From positions 1-64,000 of the forward strand of contig DATHMF010000093.1 of the NCBI GenBank assembly GCA_035487355.1: DNA of 64,000 nt, read 5' to 3'. The notes beneath the pieces were generated by a model. That model was given only the letters and a program-made list of their open reading frames with translations, made no database searches and had not been told where the DNA came from. Source of the stretch: Terriglobales bacterium. GTDB lineage: Bacteria > Acidobacteriota > Terriglobia > Terriglobales > Acidobacteriaceae. A program made the translations under genes and the position numbers. How positions within the stretch are numbered: position 1 is the stretch's first letter; each line of letters opens with the position of its first letter. Positions 42,010-51,652 of the stretch are shown here, piece after piece.

Positions 42010-43275
42010 ATGAACTTTAAGTCGTTCGCGTATCATCTGGTAGTTATAGCCGCTTTTCTCGTGCCGGCATACCCGCAAACTCAGCCGAGCCAGCAGGGCC
42101 AAATACCCGATGCTCCTACGCCCAGCAACTCAGCCCCCTCATTCCCCACTACCACGGCGCCGGCTTCGAAGAACGGTGATCGTCCTGTGCCGCCTCCAAC
42201 CTCGGCCGATGAGCCTCTTCCTCTGCCCCCGCCGCCGACAATGAGCCCAAAGCCCATGCCCACCTCAACCAAGCCGGCCAATGGGGAGAATGACAGTCGC
42301 GATGACTTCACCATTAAAAAAGTTGTTAACCTTGTTGTGGTCCCGGTCACGGTAAAAGATTCCGATGGCCGGTTGGTCGAAGGCCTGCTGAAGAAAGATT
42401 TCTCCGTTATGGAAGAGGGAGAACAGCAACAGATCAGGTATTTCACCAGCGATCCGTTTCCTTTGTCGGTGGCCCTTGTGCTCGATTCCAATCTGCCGGA
42501 GCAGACCATGCGCAAGGTCAAAGAAACCTTGCCGGCACTGGCTGGGGCTTTCAGCGATTTCGATGAGGTTGGGGTCTTTACCTACGGCAATTCAGTCACT
42601 GAGCGCCTGGATTTCAGTGGCGCCGGTGACCAGCTTTCAACCGCGCTAAGCCGCTCCGAGGTGGAGTTGCAGGGACGAAATGATGGCCCGCCGGTCGCCT
42701 CCGGACCCATGACCGGGGGTCCTTCGCCCTCAGTCAATGGCAAGCCCTTCGAGCCGGGTAAGCCGCACATTACCAATATCCGCCGCGAATCCAGCGTGCT
42801 GAATGATGCCATCCTGGCCGCCGCCACGGCCCTGGCCAAGCGCGAGAGCACCCGGCGCAAGATCATCTTCGTCATCAGTGACGGTATGGAATTGGGCAGT
42901 AATGCCAGCTATAGCGATGTGCTCAAAGTCTTGCTATCGAACGAAATCGCGGTGTACGCCATTGGCGTGGATTCTGCCGCCATCCCTGGCTACAACACCC
43001 TGCAAAACATCCGCATCCCCCGCATTGGGGCCAGCAATGTCCTCGGCAGGTACGTTAACGCCACCGGAGGCTGGCCATTCGCGGAATTTAGCAAGGAAGG
43101 GATTGAAGAGGCGTACTCTCGCGTAACGGAGCAGGCCCGTAACCAATACACCCTGGGCTATAGCGCACGGCTCACGGCTGCTAATAACTACCGTAGCATC
43201 GAAGTAGTTGTTCACCGCCCAGGGTTGTTAGTCCGCGCCAAAGCCGGATATTATCCGCTGCCTCCCGGGCGCTAG
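42010..43275 (+). CDS. VWFA-related acidobacterial-type protein, degenerate MIDAS
   Basis: A 421-residue exported paralogue. After the signal peptide (ending VPAYPQT) comes a Pro/Thr/Ser-rich linker (residues 25-95), then VVPVTVKDSDGRLVEGLLKKDFSVMEEGEQQ and a VWA domain. The metal site that should read D-x-S-x-S is DSNLP (159-163), so it has lost both serines; the later SVLNDAILAA and IFVISDGMELGS remain. It diverges from the other VWFA gene across 120 bases. Confidence 0.88.
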   Translation: MNFKSFAYHLVVIAAFLVPAYPQTQPSQQGQIPDAPTPSNSAPSFPTTTAPASKNGDRPVPPPTSADEPLPLPPPPTMSPKPMPTSTKPANGENDSRDDFTIKKVVNLVVVPVTVKDSDGRLVEGLLKKDFSVMEEGEQQQIRYFTSDPFPLSVALVLDSNLPEQTMRKVKETLPALAGAFSDFDEVGVFTYGNSVTERLDFSGAGDQLSTALSRSEVELQGRNDGPPVASGPMTGGPSPSVNGKPFEPGKPHITNIRRESSVLNDAILAAATALAKRESTRRKIIFVISDGMELGSNASYSDVLKVLLSNEIAVYAIGVDSAAIPGYNTLQNIRIPRIGASNVLGRYVNATGGWPFAEFSKEGIEEAYSRVTEQARNQYTLGYSARLTAANNYRSIEVVVHRPGLLVRAKAGYYPLPPGR

Positions 43276-43501
43276 CGCAAGAAAGGTTTATTTTTAGTTA
43301 TCAATATTAGACACAACCTGTGCATACGGCGCGATACGTATGGTATAAAACATATTCGGTTCGCGCCATATTCTCCAGGTTTTGTGCGGTGAGCTGTTCT
43401 CCGCGCCAGTACTCTTCCTTATGCAAGCTAGGCCCAGCCCGTGAGCCGGGACACAAGGCAAGGGTTTGGGCGCCAACTTATGTAAAAGGTCGGACAACGC
43501 A

Positions 43502-44086
43502 TTGAGTTTTATTAACTTCGCGGCCCGCGAAATTAACTGCAAAATCGTCTACTACGGCGCCGGTCTTGGGGGCAAGACGACGAACCTGCAGTATATCTAC
43601 GACAAGACGAACGATAAGGCCAAGGGCAAGATGATCTCTCTGGCCACCGAGACCGACCGAACTCTCTTCTTCGATTTTCTGCCCCTGGACCTCGGAACGG
43701 TGCGCGGATTCAAGACCCGCTTTCACCTGTATACCGTCCCCGGACAGGTCTTCTATGATGCCAGCCGCAAGCTAATTCTGCGCGGCGTGGATGGCGTGGT
43801 CTTCGTCGCCGATTCCCAGGAAGAACGCATGGACGCCAACCTGGAAGCCCTGGAAAACCTGCACAGTAATCTCAAGGACCACGGCTACGACCTCGTCAAA
43901 ATCCCCTATGTCCTCCAGCTCAACAAACGTGACCTTCCTAACGTGCTCCCGGTTGACGCCTTGAAGAAAGAGCTGATGCGAAAAAACGAACCCACCTTCG
44001 AAGCCATAGCCTTCCAGGGACCCGGGGTGTTTGAAACCCTGAAAGAAGTCGCCCGCCAGGTCCTCATCGAACTGAGGAAAGGCTAG
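43502..44086 (+). CDS. mglA: MglA-type small GTPase
   Basis: A 194-residue Ras-like GTPase of the MglA family, which sets polarity and motility in Myxococcus. Starts [19 protein letters not shown], with P-loop [10 protein letters not shown] (usually [10 protein letters not shown]), the switch/PGQ-like TVPGQVFYD and LNKRD. A TTG at 43502 gives the family N-terminus; the upstream ATG at 43466 adds residues without homology. No MglB-type roadblock gene lies in the window, unlike the usual mglBA pair. Confidence 0.92.
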   Translation: MSFINFAAREINCKIVYYGAGLGGKTTNLQYIYDKTNDKAKGKMISLATETDRTLFFDFLPLDLGTVRGFKTRFHLYTVPGQVFYDASRKLILRGVDGVVFVADSQEERMDANLEALENLHSNLKDHGYDLVKIPYVLQLNKRDLPNVLPVDALKKELMRKNEPTFEAIAFQGPGVFETLKEVARQVLIELRKG

Positions 44087-44166
44087 AGACGCGGGCTAGT
44101 TGCTCCAAAGGTTTTGAAACGGAATTCCCTCTGCGCTCCTCCGCGTCCTCTGCGGTAAAACCGTAA

Positions 44167-46641
44167 CTACTTCCTGCCCAGAAACCTTATCCTGCCTGTA
44201 ATTGCTCTCTTCTGAAATGAGCTGAAGGTCAAGAATTGTGGAGAGTCTATGTTGTTGTTGACCACAACAGGATTCCTGCTGTTGGTAATGTTGTTCGAAC
44301 CGACGCGGAGAGCGAACTCGTATCCATGGAAGCGGAAGCGGCGCTCTACGTGCAAGTTAAGTGCGAAGTAGTCAGGAAAACGGTGGGAGTCGGGTGCTCC
44401 CCCAATCTGTTGTTGCTGGTTGACGACGTTGAAGGGAAACCCGGTGTGCCAATCCAATGAATAGGCCCAATCTATTTTCTTCGTGAGAGGAAACCATCCC
44501 CAGGAGACGAGGTGGTTCGGAGTGTCCCAGGGCAGCGCCCCTCCGGCCTGCCGCGCAAAAATAGGATTATCCAGCGAGAAATCCAGCACCGCGTTGGAGC
44601 GGGCCCGCGAGCGGGTATAGGAGATCATGAACTGGTGGTTCTGGGCAAATTTCTTCTCCGCGGCAATCTGGATTGAGTCATAGCGGCCATTTTGCACATT
44701 CAGCAACTGATACACCCCGCCGGTAGTTGCAACCGGATGCACGTTGAAAAAAGCAAAGCCTTCCCGGCCGCGCTTCTCGAGCGTCTCAATCCGCAGGTGA
44801 ATGGACTTGGGCAACATGCGCTCGAAGCTCAGGCTGGCATTGACAAACTTTGATGGCTGCAAAGTATTGGTATTCACCTGGAACAGGGTCTGCGTGGCTG
44901 GTCCGAGGCGCGTAACCCCGTCGGCGGCAAAGTTCTGGTCCAGGCGCACCCCTTGCAGGGAGCGTGTAGCAAAATCAAGGTTCGTGGCATCGTAGAACAG
45001 CCCCACGCCGGCACTGATCTTGGTCATGGTGGGTCCATCAAAGAAATAGCTTGTGGCCAGGCGGGGCGAGAACCATGCATCGCGGATAATTTCATCCCAG
45101 TCGCCGCGTAATCCATATTCAACAATCCATCGTTCGGCGGGAGACCATCGGTCCTGGGCGTAAGCGCTGCCCTCAAAATTGCTTATCCTGAACCGTGGCG
45201 GGCCGGAAAAGGTAGAACGCCGTTCCAGTGTGCCGTCTTCCCGCAAAGTTCTGATGGGTCGGCGCGTATTGAACTGGTGATCTTCAATACTGTCCAGGTC
45301 TGCGCCTATGCGCATTTCATGCCGTCCGTGCCATTCCGTCGGGGAAAGATAAAGATTGGCATATCCCTGTACCCGCCGGGCGCGCGAGGCGGTGCGCTCA
45401 AAAAAACTGCCCGAGATACCCTCCGGACGAATCGTGAAGGGCAAGCCTCCACGGGGAAGGGTGTCAGTCATGAACTCGCTGACGCCAACCCCGGTTTCAA
45501 GTAAAGTCTGCCCGGAATAGGCCGAGTCTCTGATGTCGAACATCTTGATCGAAGCGTGCTGATCGGTAGTACTGGCCGGGGGCGTCAACAGCGACAACCC
45601 CAGCCGCTCTACTTTCTGGTGATTGATCAAGAAGCTGGCGGTGAGAATGTTCCCCGGGGTTGCGTTGATCTGCACTTTACTCAGGCTGTCGACACGCCAC
45701 AAGGGGCTGCTATTGCGGCGTTTAAAGGGCAGGTCTTTATTAAAGTTGCTGTCGTATTCTCCACTGAGCCCTTCGAACCACCACACCCTGCCCTTCTTGA
45801 TCGGACCGGAAAAGGTAAAACGCGGGGTCCAATTCTCAAAGGTCAAGCCCCTTTGAAGACTGACTCCAGGCGTAAAGTTAGTGGCCGAATATCGAAAGCG
45901 GTCGTCACCCATACCGGTTTCCAGGCGCAGCACGCCTCCGGAACCTTTGCCGTATTGTGCCGTATAGCGGCTCTGGTCAACCTCGATCAACCGCAGCGAA
46001 TCCGGGCTTACGCGCAAATCCAGCAGCCCGGTCACAGGATGGGTGACGTTAAATCCGTCGAGCTGATGAAACAGCTCATATCCCGCCGAGCCTCCCACAT
46101 GAATCTGTTGGCTGTTATCAACCACCACGCCGGGGATAAACGGCAGCACGTTGCGGAAGTCGCGCGTGGTGGGATAAGGCAACGTAAAGATCTCACGGTT
46201 GGTGAGCTGTTCGGTGGAGCTGGTTTTAGCCGGGTCTACGGCCGGCGCTGTATCGTATACGTCAACATTTTCCCGGAACTCCTGCACATGCCGCAACAGG
46301 ACTGGAATTTCAGCTCCCGGAGCAAACTCCAGCTCTCCCACGGAAACCGGGTAAAATCCCTTCTTTTCCACCTCGAGCGCATATTTCCCGGGCATCATGC
46401 CGTAAAAACGATAGTGGCCGCCAAAATCTGTTTCTACCACCAGGGAAAAAGAAGATCCCGGCACAGTCAGGGTTACACGCGCACCGCTGACCGGGTCGTG
46501 GTTCTCATCGCGTACAACCACAAGAATGCTGGACTGTTTGGAAGAATGCTGGGGCACACCGCTTTGAGCAGGCTGGCCCTGTGCGAGCGCCATCCAGCTG
46601 CATGCCAGGAGAAATGCTGCGAGTTGGAAGCTGCGGTGCAT
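44167..46641 (-). CDS. TonB-dependent receptor with carboxypeptidase-regulatory domain
   Basis: An 824-residue outer-membrane protein. Signal peptide (MHRSFQLAAFLLACSWMALA), then a carboxypeptidase-regulatory-like domain (ILVVVRDENHDPVSGARVTL to FYPVSVGELE, residues 37-112), a plug (REIFTLPYPTTRDFRNVLPF) and a long beta barrel. No TonB box is obvious, which is usual for acidobacterial Oar-like receptors. The substrate is unknown. Single gene on the minus strand. Confidence 0.9.
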   Translation of the reverse strand: MHRSFQLAAFLLACSWMALAQGQPAQSGVPQHSSKQSSILVVVRDENHDPVSGARVTLTVPGSSFSLVVETDFGGHYRFYGMMPGKYALEVEKKGFYPVSVGELEFAPGAEIPVLLRHVQEFRENVDVYDTAPAVDPAKTSSTEQLTNREIFTLPYPTTRDFRNVLPFIPGVVVDNSQQIHVGGSAGYELFHQLDGFNVTHPVTGLLDLRVSPDSLRLIEVDQSRYTAQYGKGSGGVLRLETGMGDDRFRYSATNFTPGVSLQRGLTFENWTPRFTFSGPIKKGRVWWFEGLSGEYDSNFNKDLPFKRRNSSPLWRVDSLSKVQINATPGNILTASFLINHQKVERLGLSLLTPPASTTDQHASIKMFDIRDSAYSGQTLLETGVGVSEFMTDTLPRGGLPFTIRPEGISGSFFERTASRARRVQGYANLYLSPTEWHGRHEMRIGADLDSIEDHQFNTRRPIRTLREDGTLERRSTFSGPPRFRISNFEGSAYAQDRWSPAERWIVEYGLRGDWDEIIRDAWFSPRLATSYFFDGPTMTKISAGVGLFYDATNLDFATRSLQGVRLDQNFAADGVTRLGPATQTLFQVNTNTLQPSKFVNASLSFERMLPKSIHLRIETLEKRGREGFAFFNVHPVATTGGVYQLLNVQNGRYDSIQIAAEKKFAQNHQFMISYTRSRARSNAVLDFSLDNPIFARQAGGALPWDTPNHLVSWGWFPLTKKIDWAYSLDWHTGFPFNVVNQQQQIGGAPDSHRFPDYFALNLHVERRFRFHGYEFALRVGSNNITNSRNPVVVNNNIDSPQFLTFSSFQKRAITGRIRFLGRK

Positions 46642-46893
46642 TCAGTTCTCAATTCACGGCTCTCAGTTCTCAGAATCGCAACCAACGCAAAATTGTATAC
46701 CGCAGCGGGCAGGTTTCCCGCCACAGTGCGGCAAGAAGTACGATTTTAGAATTGATAGACGGATCGGGAGTGGATCGGTTTGGAAAAACATAGCAGCATG
46801 AGTATGAGTTGATTTGTTTCCGTGTTGCCCGTTATTCAGAACGTTCGAGTCCTGCGGTAGCAGTTAGCGAGTCGGGAATGGCGAATTGCCGTT

Positions 46894-47163
46894 TCAGTAA
46901 GGTGGTTTTCCGGGGGAGTCGACCCACTGACCACCCTTGCACTCCGCGTATCCATCCGAAAGACGAAGTAAGGCACTGTTATCGAGTGCTACAAAATCAT
47001 CGATCAGCCACCGATGGCTCTCTAGAATCACGGTCACAACGCCTTCATAATGCTCGTACGCTGTTGGATAGCCGCAGCAATATATTTGTTTGTGAGTGAA
47101 TCCGAGGTGAACATCGACCCGGTTTTCTCCGATGGCTGTGCTGCCGAGAATCGAGAACTTCAT
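46894..47163 (-). CDS. Small hypothetical, possibly the remnant of a longer exported protein
   Basis: Eighty-nine residues. The C-terminal part (VTVILESHRWLIDDFVALD and LLRLSDGYAECKGGQWV) looks like the end of larger exported acidobacterial hypotheticals, in which a signal peptide and domain come first. Here an in-frame TAG lies 39 bases before the ATG and nothing signal-like is present, so it may be a 5'-truncated remnant. Composition is gene-like, but no ribosome site is seen. Confidence 0.45.
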   Translation of the reverse strand: MKFSILGSTAIGENRVDVHLGFTHKQIYCCGYPTAYEHYEGVVTVILESHRWLIDDFVALDNSALLRLSDGYAECKGGQWVDSPGKPPY

Positions 47164-47296
47164 TGGACTAAGTTTCGAGTCGCCCGTGATTCGGAGTCTC
47201 TAACGCGGCTTCCTTGCTGAGCACTCGACAACTTTCGGCGGGTGATCCCGCTGAAATCCGCTCTCGACGTTTTACACCGGAGCTGTACCGCCTAAT

Positions 47297-48193
47297 TCAC
47301 TTTGGCTCGATGATTGGGCCATTCGTGATGAGCTTCGAATCCACTATGCCGATCTCGACCCGGCGGTTGGCAGCACGCGCTTGGTCGCTGTCGCCCGGAA
47401 CGCGCGGGTCGGACTTGCCAAAACCCTTGGCGCTCATGATTTTCGGGGAAATTCCGGCCTGTACCAAGAAGTCGCGGACAGCTTCGGCGCGACGCTGCGA
47501 CAGTTGCAAGTTGTACTTCTGCGTGCCGATGTCGTCCGTATATCCGTAGACAGCAACCGAATATCCCTTAAGCGCCATCAGGATCCCGGCGATGCGATTG
47601 AGGATGTCGCGGTATTCCGGTTTAATGGCTGCCTTATCAAAGTCGAAGCGAATTGACTTGCTGTCCAGCGTCATCACCAAGCCCATCGCGGTACGACGCG
47701 TTTCGGCGATTTGCCCGAGAGCCTGTTGCAGCTGTTGAAGTTCCGCCTCTCGCTGCTGCCGATACTGTTCAGCCTGCTGTGTGGCTTGATCCGCCTTTTG
47801 CTGCTCAGCGGCGGCCTGCTGCCGCGCAAGTTCCGCCTGAGCCTCCGAGTTCGATTGAGCCTGCTTCGCCAAGTCGCGCTCTTGAGCGGCTGCTTGCGCG
47901 TTCGCAGCCGCTTGCGAAGCTTGCTGAGCGGACGTCTGCGATTGTTCCTGTACCCGCTCGACCTGCCGGCTGAGAGCCTCCGTCTGCTGGCTGAGAGCCT
48001 CCGTCTGCTGGCTGAGCTGTGCCACCTCGCGCTCCAGGCGACGAACCGATCTTAGATAAACAAACCCAAGAATCAAGCTGAGCGCGATTGCGATCACTCC
48101 CAGAGCCAACGCCAACTTCCCTTGAGACTTGCCAGGTGCATCCCCAAGTCCACGCTCATTCAGCTTTAGCGGCACTCGTGAAGAGTCCATCAT
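47297..48193 (-). CDS. OmpA-family protein with coiled coil
   Basis: A 298-residue protein: an N-terminal membrane helix (LALALGVIAIALSLILGFVYL), a Gln/Ala-rich coiled coil (residues 50-165) and a C-terminal OmpA peptidoglycan-binding domain: IRFDFDKAAIKPEY, YGYTDDIGTQKYNLQLSQRRAEAV and ANRRVEIGI. It probably tethers the inner membrane to peptidoglycan across the periplasm. The coding sequence for the coiled coil contains exact short repeats (CAGACGGAGGCTCTCAGCC). Confidence 0.9.
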   Translation of the reverse strand: MMDSSRVPLKLNERGLGDAPGKSQGKLALALGVIAIALSLILGFVYLRSVRRLEREVAQLSQQTEALSQQTEALSRQVERVQEQSQTSAQQASQAAANAQAAAQERDLAKQAQSNSEAQAELARQQAAAEQQKADQATQQAEQYRQQREAELQQLQQALGQIAETRRTAMGLVMTLDSKSIRFDFDKAAIKPEYRDILNRIAGILMALKGYSVAVYGYTDDIGTQKYNLQLSQRRAEAVRDFLVQAGISPKIMSAKGFGKSDPRVPGDSDQARAANRRVEIGIVDSKLITNGPIIEPK

Positions 48194-48345
48194 TGGCCAA
48201 TCTTAGCTTGGAATTCTAGATAGAAGCAAAACGAAATAGCTCGCGGATGGTCGGCAATCCGGGCCTCCTAAATTGACCACTACTACCGATCAAAAAGTGA
48301 AGCTAGAAGTTAGAAAGAAGTCACAAAGCAGGAGTTGGGGAAGGG

Positions 48346-49779
48346 TTAACGCAACCGCAAACTGCGAAGCATGGCCTCGAAAGTCCCATGCATCTGATTG
48401 AAATCGGGGTCAGGGGAAATGAACACCAGATAGAGTACGTGCTGGCCGTCGCTGAGTGGCAGGGTCACCAGCCAGTCGCGCTCGCGCAAGGGGTTGCCGC
48501 TCTGGTCTTTGACGGGTGACACGCCAACCAGGTCTGCCGATTTGGCTGCAATTCCGTTCACCCGTATATCTTCGTCGGTACCAATTTGCTTGAGCTGCGG
48601 ATTCCCCTGGCGCAGCCGGGCTATCAGCTCATGTGTGGCCTGGTCGAGTGAATTTGAGTTTTCGGGCTGGAATCCACTCACAATCACGCCGTAGGCCACC
48701 TGGTCCTGGGTCACACCCGATTGCGGGGCAATGGTCACAGCCGTGGTATTGTCGCCGTAAACCTGCCAGTTATCGGGATAAGAAATCGTGTAAGCATCGT
48801 GCTGAAAATCGCGGACGTTCCCGCTGGGCGCCACCCCTTCGATAGCGGTGCTGGTAAGTTTGTTCCCCGATTTTTGCTGCTGTTGCTGAATCTGCTGCTG
48901 GGTAAGGGGCTTCATGCCCATGGCGCGCTGCTTGATTTGCGCGAACTCCGGGGTGCTGTCAGGCAGATATTGCTTGGCAGGCAGCGTGGCGACCTCCTTG
49001 GAGACATATTGATAACGGTTCGCAGGAATGGGGTGATCGCTGAAAAACTGCGAGGTGCTGGCCCCGCCCTGCTGCTGCAGTTTGCGGAAGAACTCGGCCA
49101 TCCATCTGGGGTTGTAGCCGGTGTCATACATGATGTCCGTGCCCAGCAAGTCGGCCTCTTGCTCGTTCTGGCGTGAATTCTTGAGGAAGTAGGAGCCTGC
49201 TCCAAACTGAATCCCAAGCTGGGCAAGCTGGCTGCCGATGCCCTTGCCGAGAAAACCTCCTAAGATGGAAAGCGGAAGCTGGGCCTCCATCTGCTTGGTG
49301 GCCGCGCGCGTGGAGTGGCGCTGCACCACGTGCGAGATTTCATGCGCCATCACCGCCGCCACCTCGGCCTCGTTGTCCGCTGCCTGGATTGTCCCCAGAT
49401 TGAGGTAGATCGGCCCGCCCGGCATGGCAAAGGCGTTGATCTCCTTCTGGTTGACCACGTGGAAGTTATACGGCCACTTTGCGCCGGGAGCATGCGCCGC
49501 CAGGTTGGCTCCCAGCCTTTGTACATATTTGGTGATGGGGTCAGAGTCACTCAGAAGCGGGAGCTGCTTGTTGGCATCAGCCGAGGCCTGCTGCCCCGCC
49601 GCGATTTCCTCTTGCGAGGAAAACAGGTTGAAGCCGCTGGTGGGTTTCACGCGCGCCTGCATCACGAGCGGAACCACCAGACCCAGGATTAGGATGACTG
49701 CCAGGCTTTGGGATAAAAAAGGTTTTCGGTTGTCAGTTGCCAGTTGCCGGAAGAGCTTTCCTCGTATGCGGTTCTTCAT
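48346..49779 (-). CDS. M48 family zinc metalloprotease, BepA/YfgC-like
   Basis: A 477-residue exported protease. N-terminal membrane/signal segment at residues 24-42, then FNLFSSQEEIAAGQQA (typical M48 N-region), the zinc motif HEISH (146-150) and NEQEADLLGTDIM (Glu208 area). A C-terminal domain of 170 residues, not of TPR type, follows (DAYTISYPDNWQVYGD on). Relatives degrade or help assemble outer-membrane proteins. Confidence 0.92.
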   Translation of the reverse strand: MKNRIRGKLFRQLATDNRKPFLSQSLAVILILGLVVPLVMQARVKPTSGFNLFSSQEEIAAGQQASADANKQLPLLSDSDPITKYVQRLGANLAAHAPGAKWPYNFHVVNQKEINAFAMPGGPIYLNLGTIQAADNEAEVAAVMAHEISHVVQRHSTRAATKQMEAQLPLSILGGFLGKGIGSQLAQLGIQFGAGSYFLKNSRQNEQEADLLGTDIMYDTGYNPRWMAEFFRKLQQQGGASTSQFFSDHPIPANRYQYVSKEVATLPAKQYLPDSTPEFAQIKQRAMGMKPLTQQQIQQQQQKSGNKLTSTAIEGVAPSGNVRDFQHDAYTISYPDNWQVYGDNTTAVTIAPQSGVTQDQVAYGVIVSGFQPENSNSLDQATHELIARLRQGNPQLKQIGTDEDIRVNGIAAKSADLVGVSPVKDQSGNPLRERDWLVTLPLSDGQHVLYLVFISPDPDFNQMHGTFEAMLRSLRLR

Positions 49780-50241
49780 GATCTATCTCCTCGTACACAT
49801 TACGAAGTAGGCATAGCTTTCACGTGGAGAATTATATAGTGCTTCCACAATTACTGTATCCACTACCGTGGAAGAGCACGGCTTTCAGAGTTTGTGGAAA
49901 AAGTCGGCTTTTTTGTCATTCCGAACACGCAGTGGAGGAATCCCTATTGTGCCGAGATTCTTTGCTTCTGCGTTTGTCAGGGCACGGGATTTTATCAGTG
50001 CCTCATGGGCTTTTAATGTAAATGTGTGGAAAACTCAATTTTGTGGGCACCTGAAGGGTGAACAACCCCGAAGGGGTGACGTATTATGCCCAGCGTTTCC
50101 AGCGCTGGGTATCGTAGGAAACGATTCGTAGTCCCGTTAGGGACGACGCTATCGCGCGTTATTTCTCAAGCCTACGAGAGCTATGGCAATGGTCCCCAAG
50201 AATCCTGTTATTCCTGACGACTGAGGACTAACGACTGAGGA
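49780..50241. other. Gene-free region with repeat elements
   Basis: No gene is convincing. It contains a string near 49913-49955 that resembles CATTCCGAAC..GGAATC-type repeats, the three-hairpin element at 50065-50144, and a CTGAGGACTAACGACTGAGG simple-repeat string near 50220-50240. Confidence 0.55.
50065..50144. repeat. Three-hairpin REP-like element
   Basis: Three consecutive stem-loops: ACCCCGAAGGGGT (50065-50077), CCCAGCG / CGCTGGG (50089-50109) and GTCCCGTTAGGGAC (50131-50144). Elements with an AGCGCTGGG hairpin beside a GTCCC-GGGAC hairpin recur in acidobacterial genomes, as far as I recall. Confidence 0.65.
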
Positions 50242-51393
50242 CTACTTGTTATTCGGGACGCTGAACTCGCGGGTTTTGGCCCCCGCACGGGCAGCGCGGG
50301 CCTGCGGAGGTGTGCCCACTTCCTGTCCGTACTTCTCAAGCATTACGGGAACCATGGCCCCCTCAGCTTCTTTGACGAAGGCCATCTTGCCTTCCGCATC
50401 CATATCAATGCGCACATAGTCGCCTAGCTTCACCTGGCTTGTAGCAACCAGGTTGGCCAGTGGAAAGACGATAAAACGCTCAATGGCACGCTTGAGGTGG
50501 CGTGCTCCGTACTTGAGGTCGGTGCCTTTTTCCAGCAGAAAGCTCTTCACCCGGGGCATGCAGTTAAAGACAAACTGGCTGTTCCCCGTCGCCTGCAGAA
50601 TGCGCTGTTGCACCATGCCCAGCTCGATTTCGAGGATGCGCTCGAGGTGCGCGGGCTGCAACATCTTAAAGACCACCATCTTATCAATGCGGTTCATGAA
50701 CTCAGGGGAGAACTTGCGCCGCGCCGCCTCCTGGGCGGTGCGGGTGATCTTGTCGTCGAGCTTGGAATCCACTAAGGCCGGTCTCTGGGCAAAACCCATG
50801 GCCCCGTGGATAAGCTCGTTCGTCTCACTGGCGCCGAGATTCGAGGTCATGATGATGATGCAATGGGAGAGGTCCACGCGGCGGTTGTCACCCAGGGTGA
50901 GTGTGGCTTTATCCAGTATCCCCAGCAGAAGCTGCCAGAGCGCGTCGCTGGCCTTTTCGATCTCGTCGAACAGCAGCAGGGAGAGGCGAAGTTTTTCCGT
51001 GTGCCACTCGTTCAGGGCCTCCTGGGTCAGCAGCGGATGGGTTTCGCGATGGCCGAGGTAGCCCGGTGGCGAGCCAATCAGCTTGGCAATCTCGTGGCTG
51101 TGCTGAAATTCAGCGCAATCAATCTTGATGCAGGCCTTGGGATCTCCGAAGAGCGCCTCGGCCATGGCCTCGACCACGCGCGTTTTGCCGGAGCCGGTGG
51201 GCCCCAGAAACAACAGATTGCCCACGGGGCGCCCTGGGGGAGTCAGGCCGGCCAGAAACATCTGGTAGATTTGTGTGACCTTCTCAATGGCGGCGTCCTG
51301 GCCCACGATTTTCCGCCGCAATGCCGCTTCAAAATCTAGTGCGTCGTTGCCGCGCCGGGTGGGATCCAACGCTGTATTCAATCCTGTCCTCAT
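50242..51393 (-). CDS. ClpB/ClpA D2-like AAA+ ATPase, single ring
   Basis: A 383-residue AAA+ protein: QDAAIEKVTQIYQMFLAGL, Walker A GPTGSGKT (64-71), Walker B LLLFDEIEKA (139-148), IIMTSNLGA as sensor and a C-terminal ClpB-D2-like small domain (YGARHLKRAIERFIVFPLANLV). It lacks the N domain, D1 ring and coiled-coil arm of ClpB and the zinc domain of ClpX. It could be an unfoldase or a remodelling factor with an unknown partner. ATG 51393. Confidence 0.85.
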   Translation of the reverse strand: MRTGLNTALDPTRRGNDALDFEAALRRKIVGQDAAIEKVTQIYQMFLAGLTPPGRPVGNLLFLGPTGSGKTRVVEAMAEALFGDPKACIKIDCAEFQHSHEIAKLIGSPPGYLGHRETHPLLTQEALNEWHTEKLRLSLLLFDEIEKASDALWQLLLGILDKATLTLGDNRRVDLSHCIIIMTSNLGASETNELIHGAMGFAQRPALVDSKLDDKITRTAQEAARRKFSPEFMNRIDKMVVFKMLQPAHLERILEIELGMVQQRILQATGNSQFVFNCMPRVKSFLLEKGTDLKYGARHLKRAIERFIVFPLANLVATSQVKLGDYVRIDMDAEGKMAFVKEAEGAMVPVMLEKYGQEVGTPPQARAARAGAKTREFSVPNNK

Positions 51394-51652
51394 AATGCCT
51401 GTGCCCCTTCCTGTCGGGCAGTTATTCTGACTGCGTCTCTCTCCCTAATACATTTGATGCAAGATGGGCAGCTTTGGAATCACCCTTTTGGAAATCTTGG
51501 GTACACTGCCTTGACTGTCCGCTTGCCCGGTCTCCCCTGAACGAACATCTTTGCGAAATACAACCTGCTTCTAAGGTATACACCGGGGTTGCAGGCTGCT
51601 TGAGAAGTGCTAGTATGCGGATTCTCCCCGAGAAGAATTGGAAGTACTTTAC

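Noticed and set aside
45556-46749. Open frame of 397 codons on the plus strand
   Set aside because: Antisense to the TonB receptor, whose domains are clear; no domain, no ribosome site.
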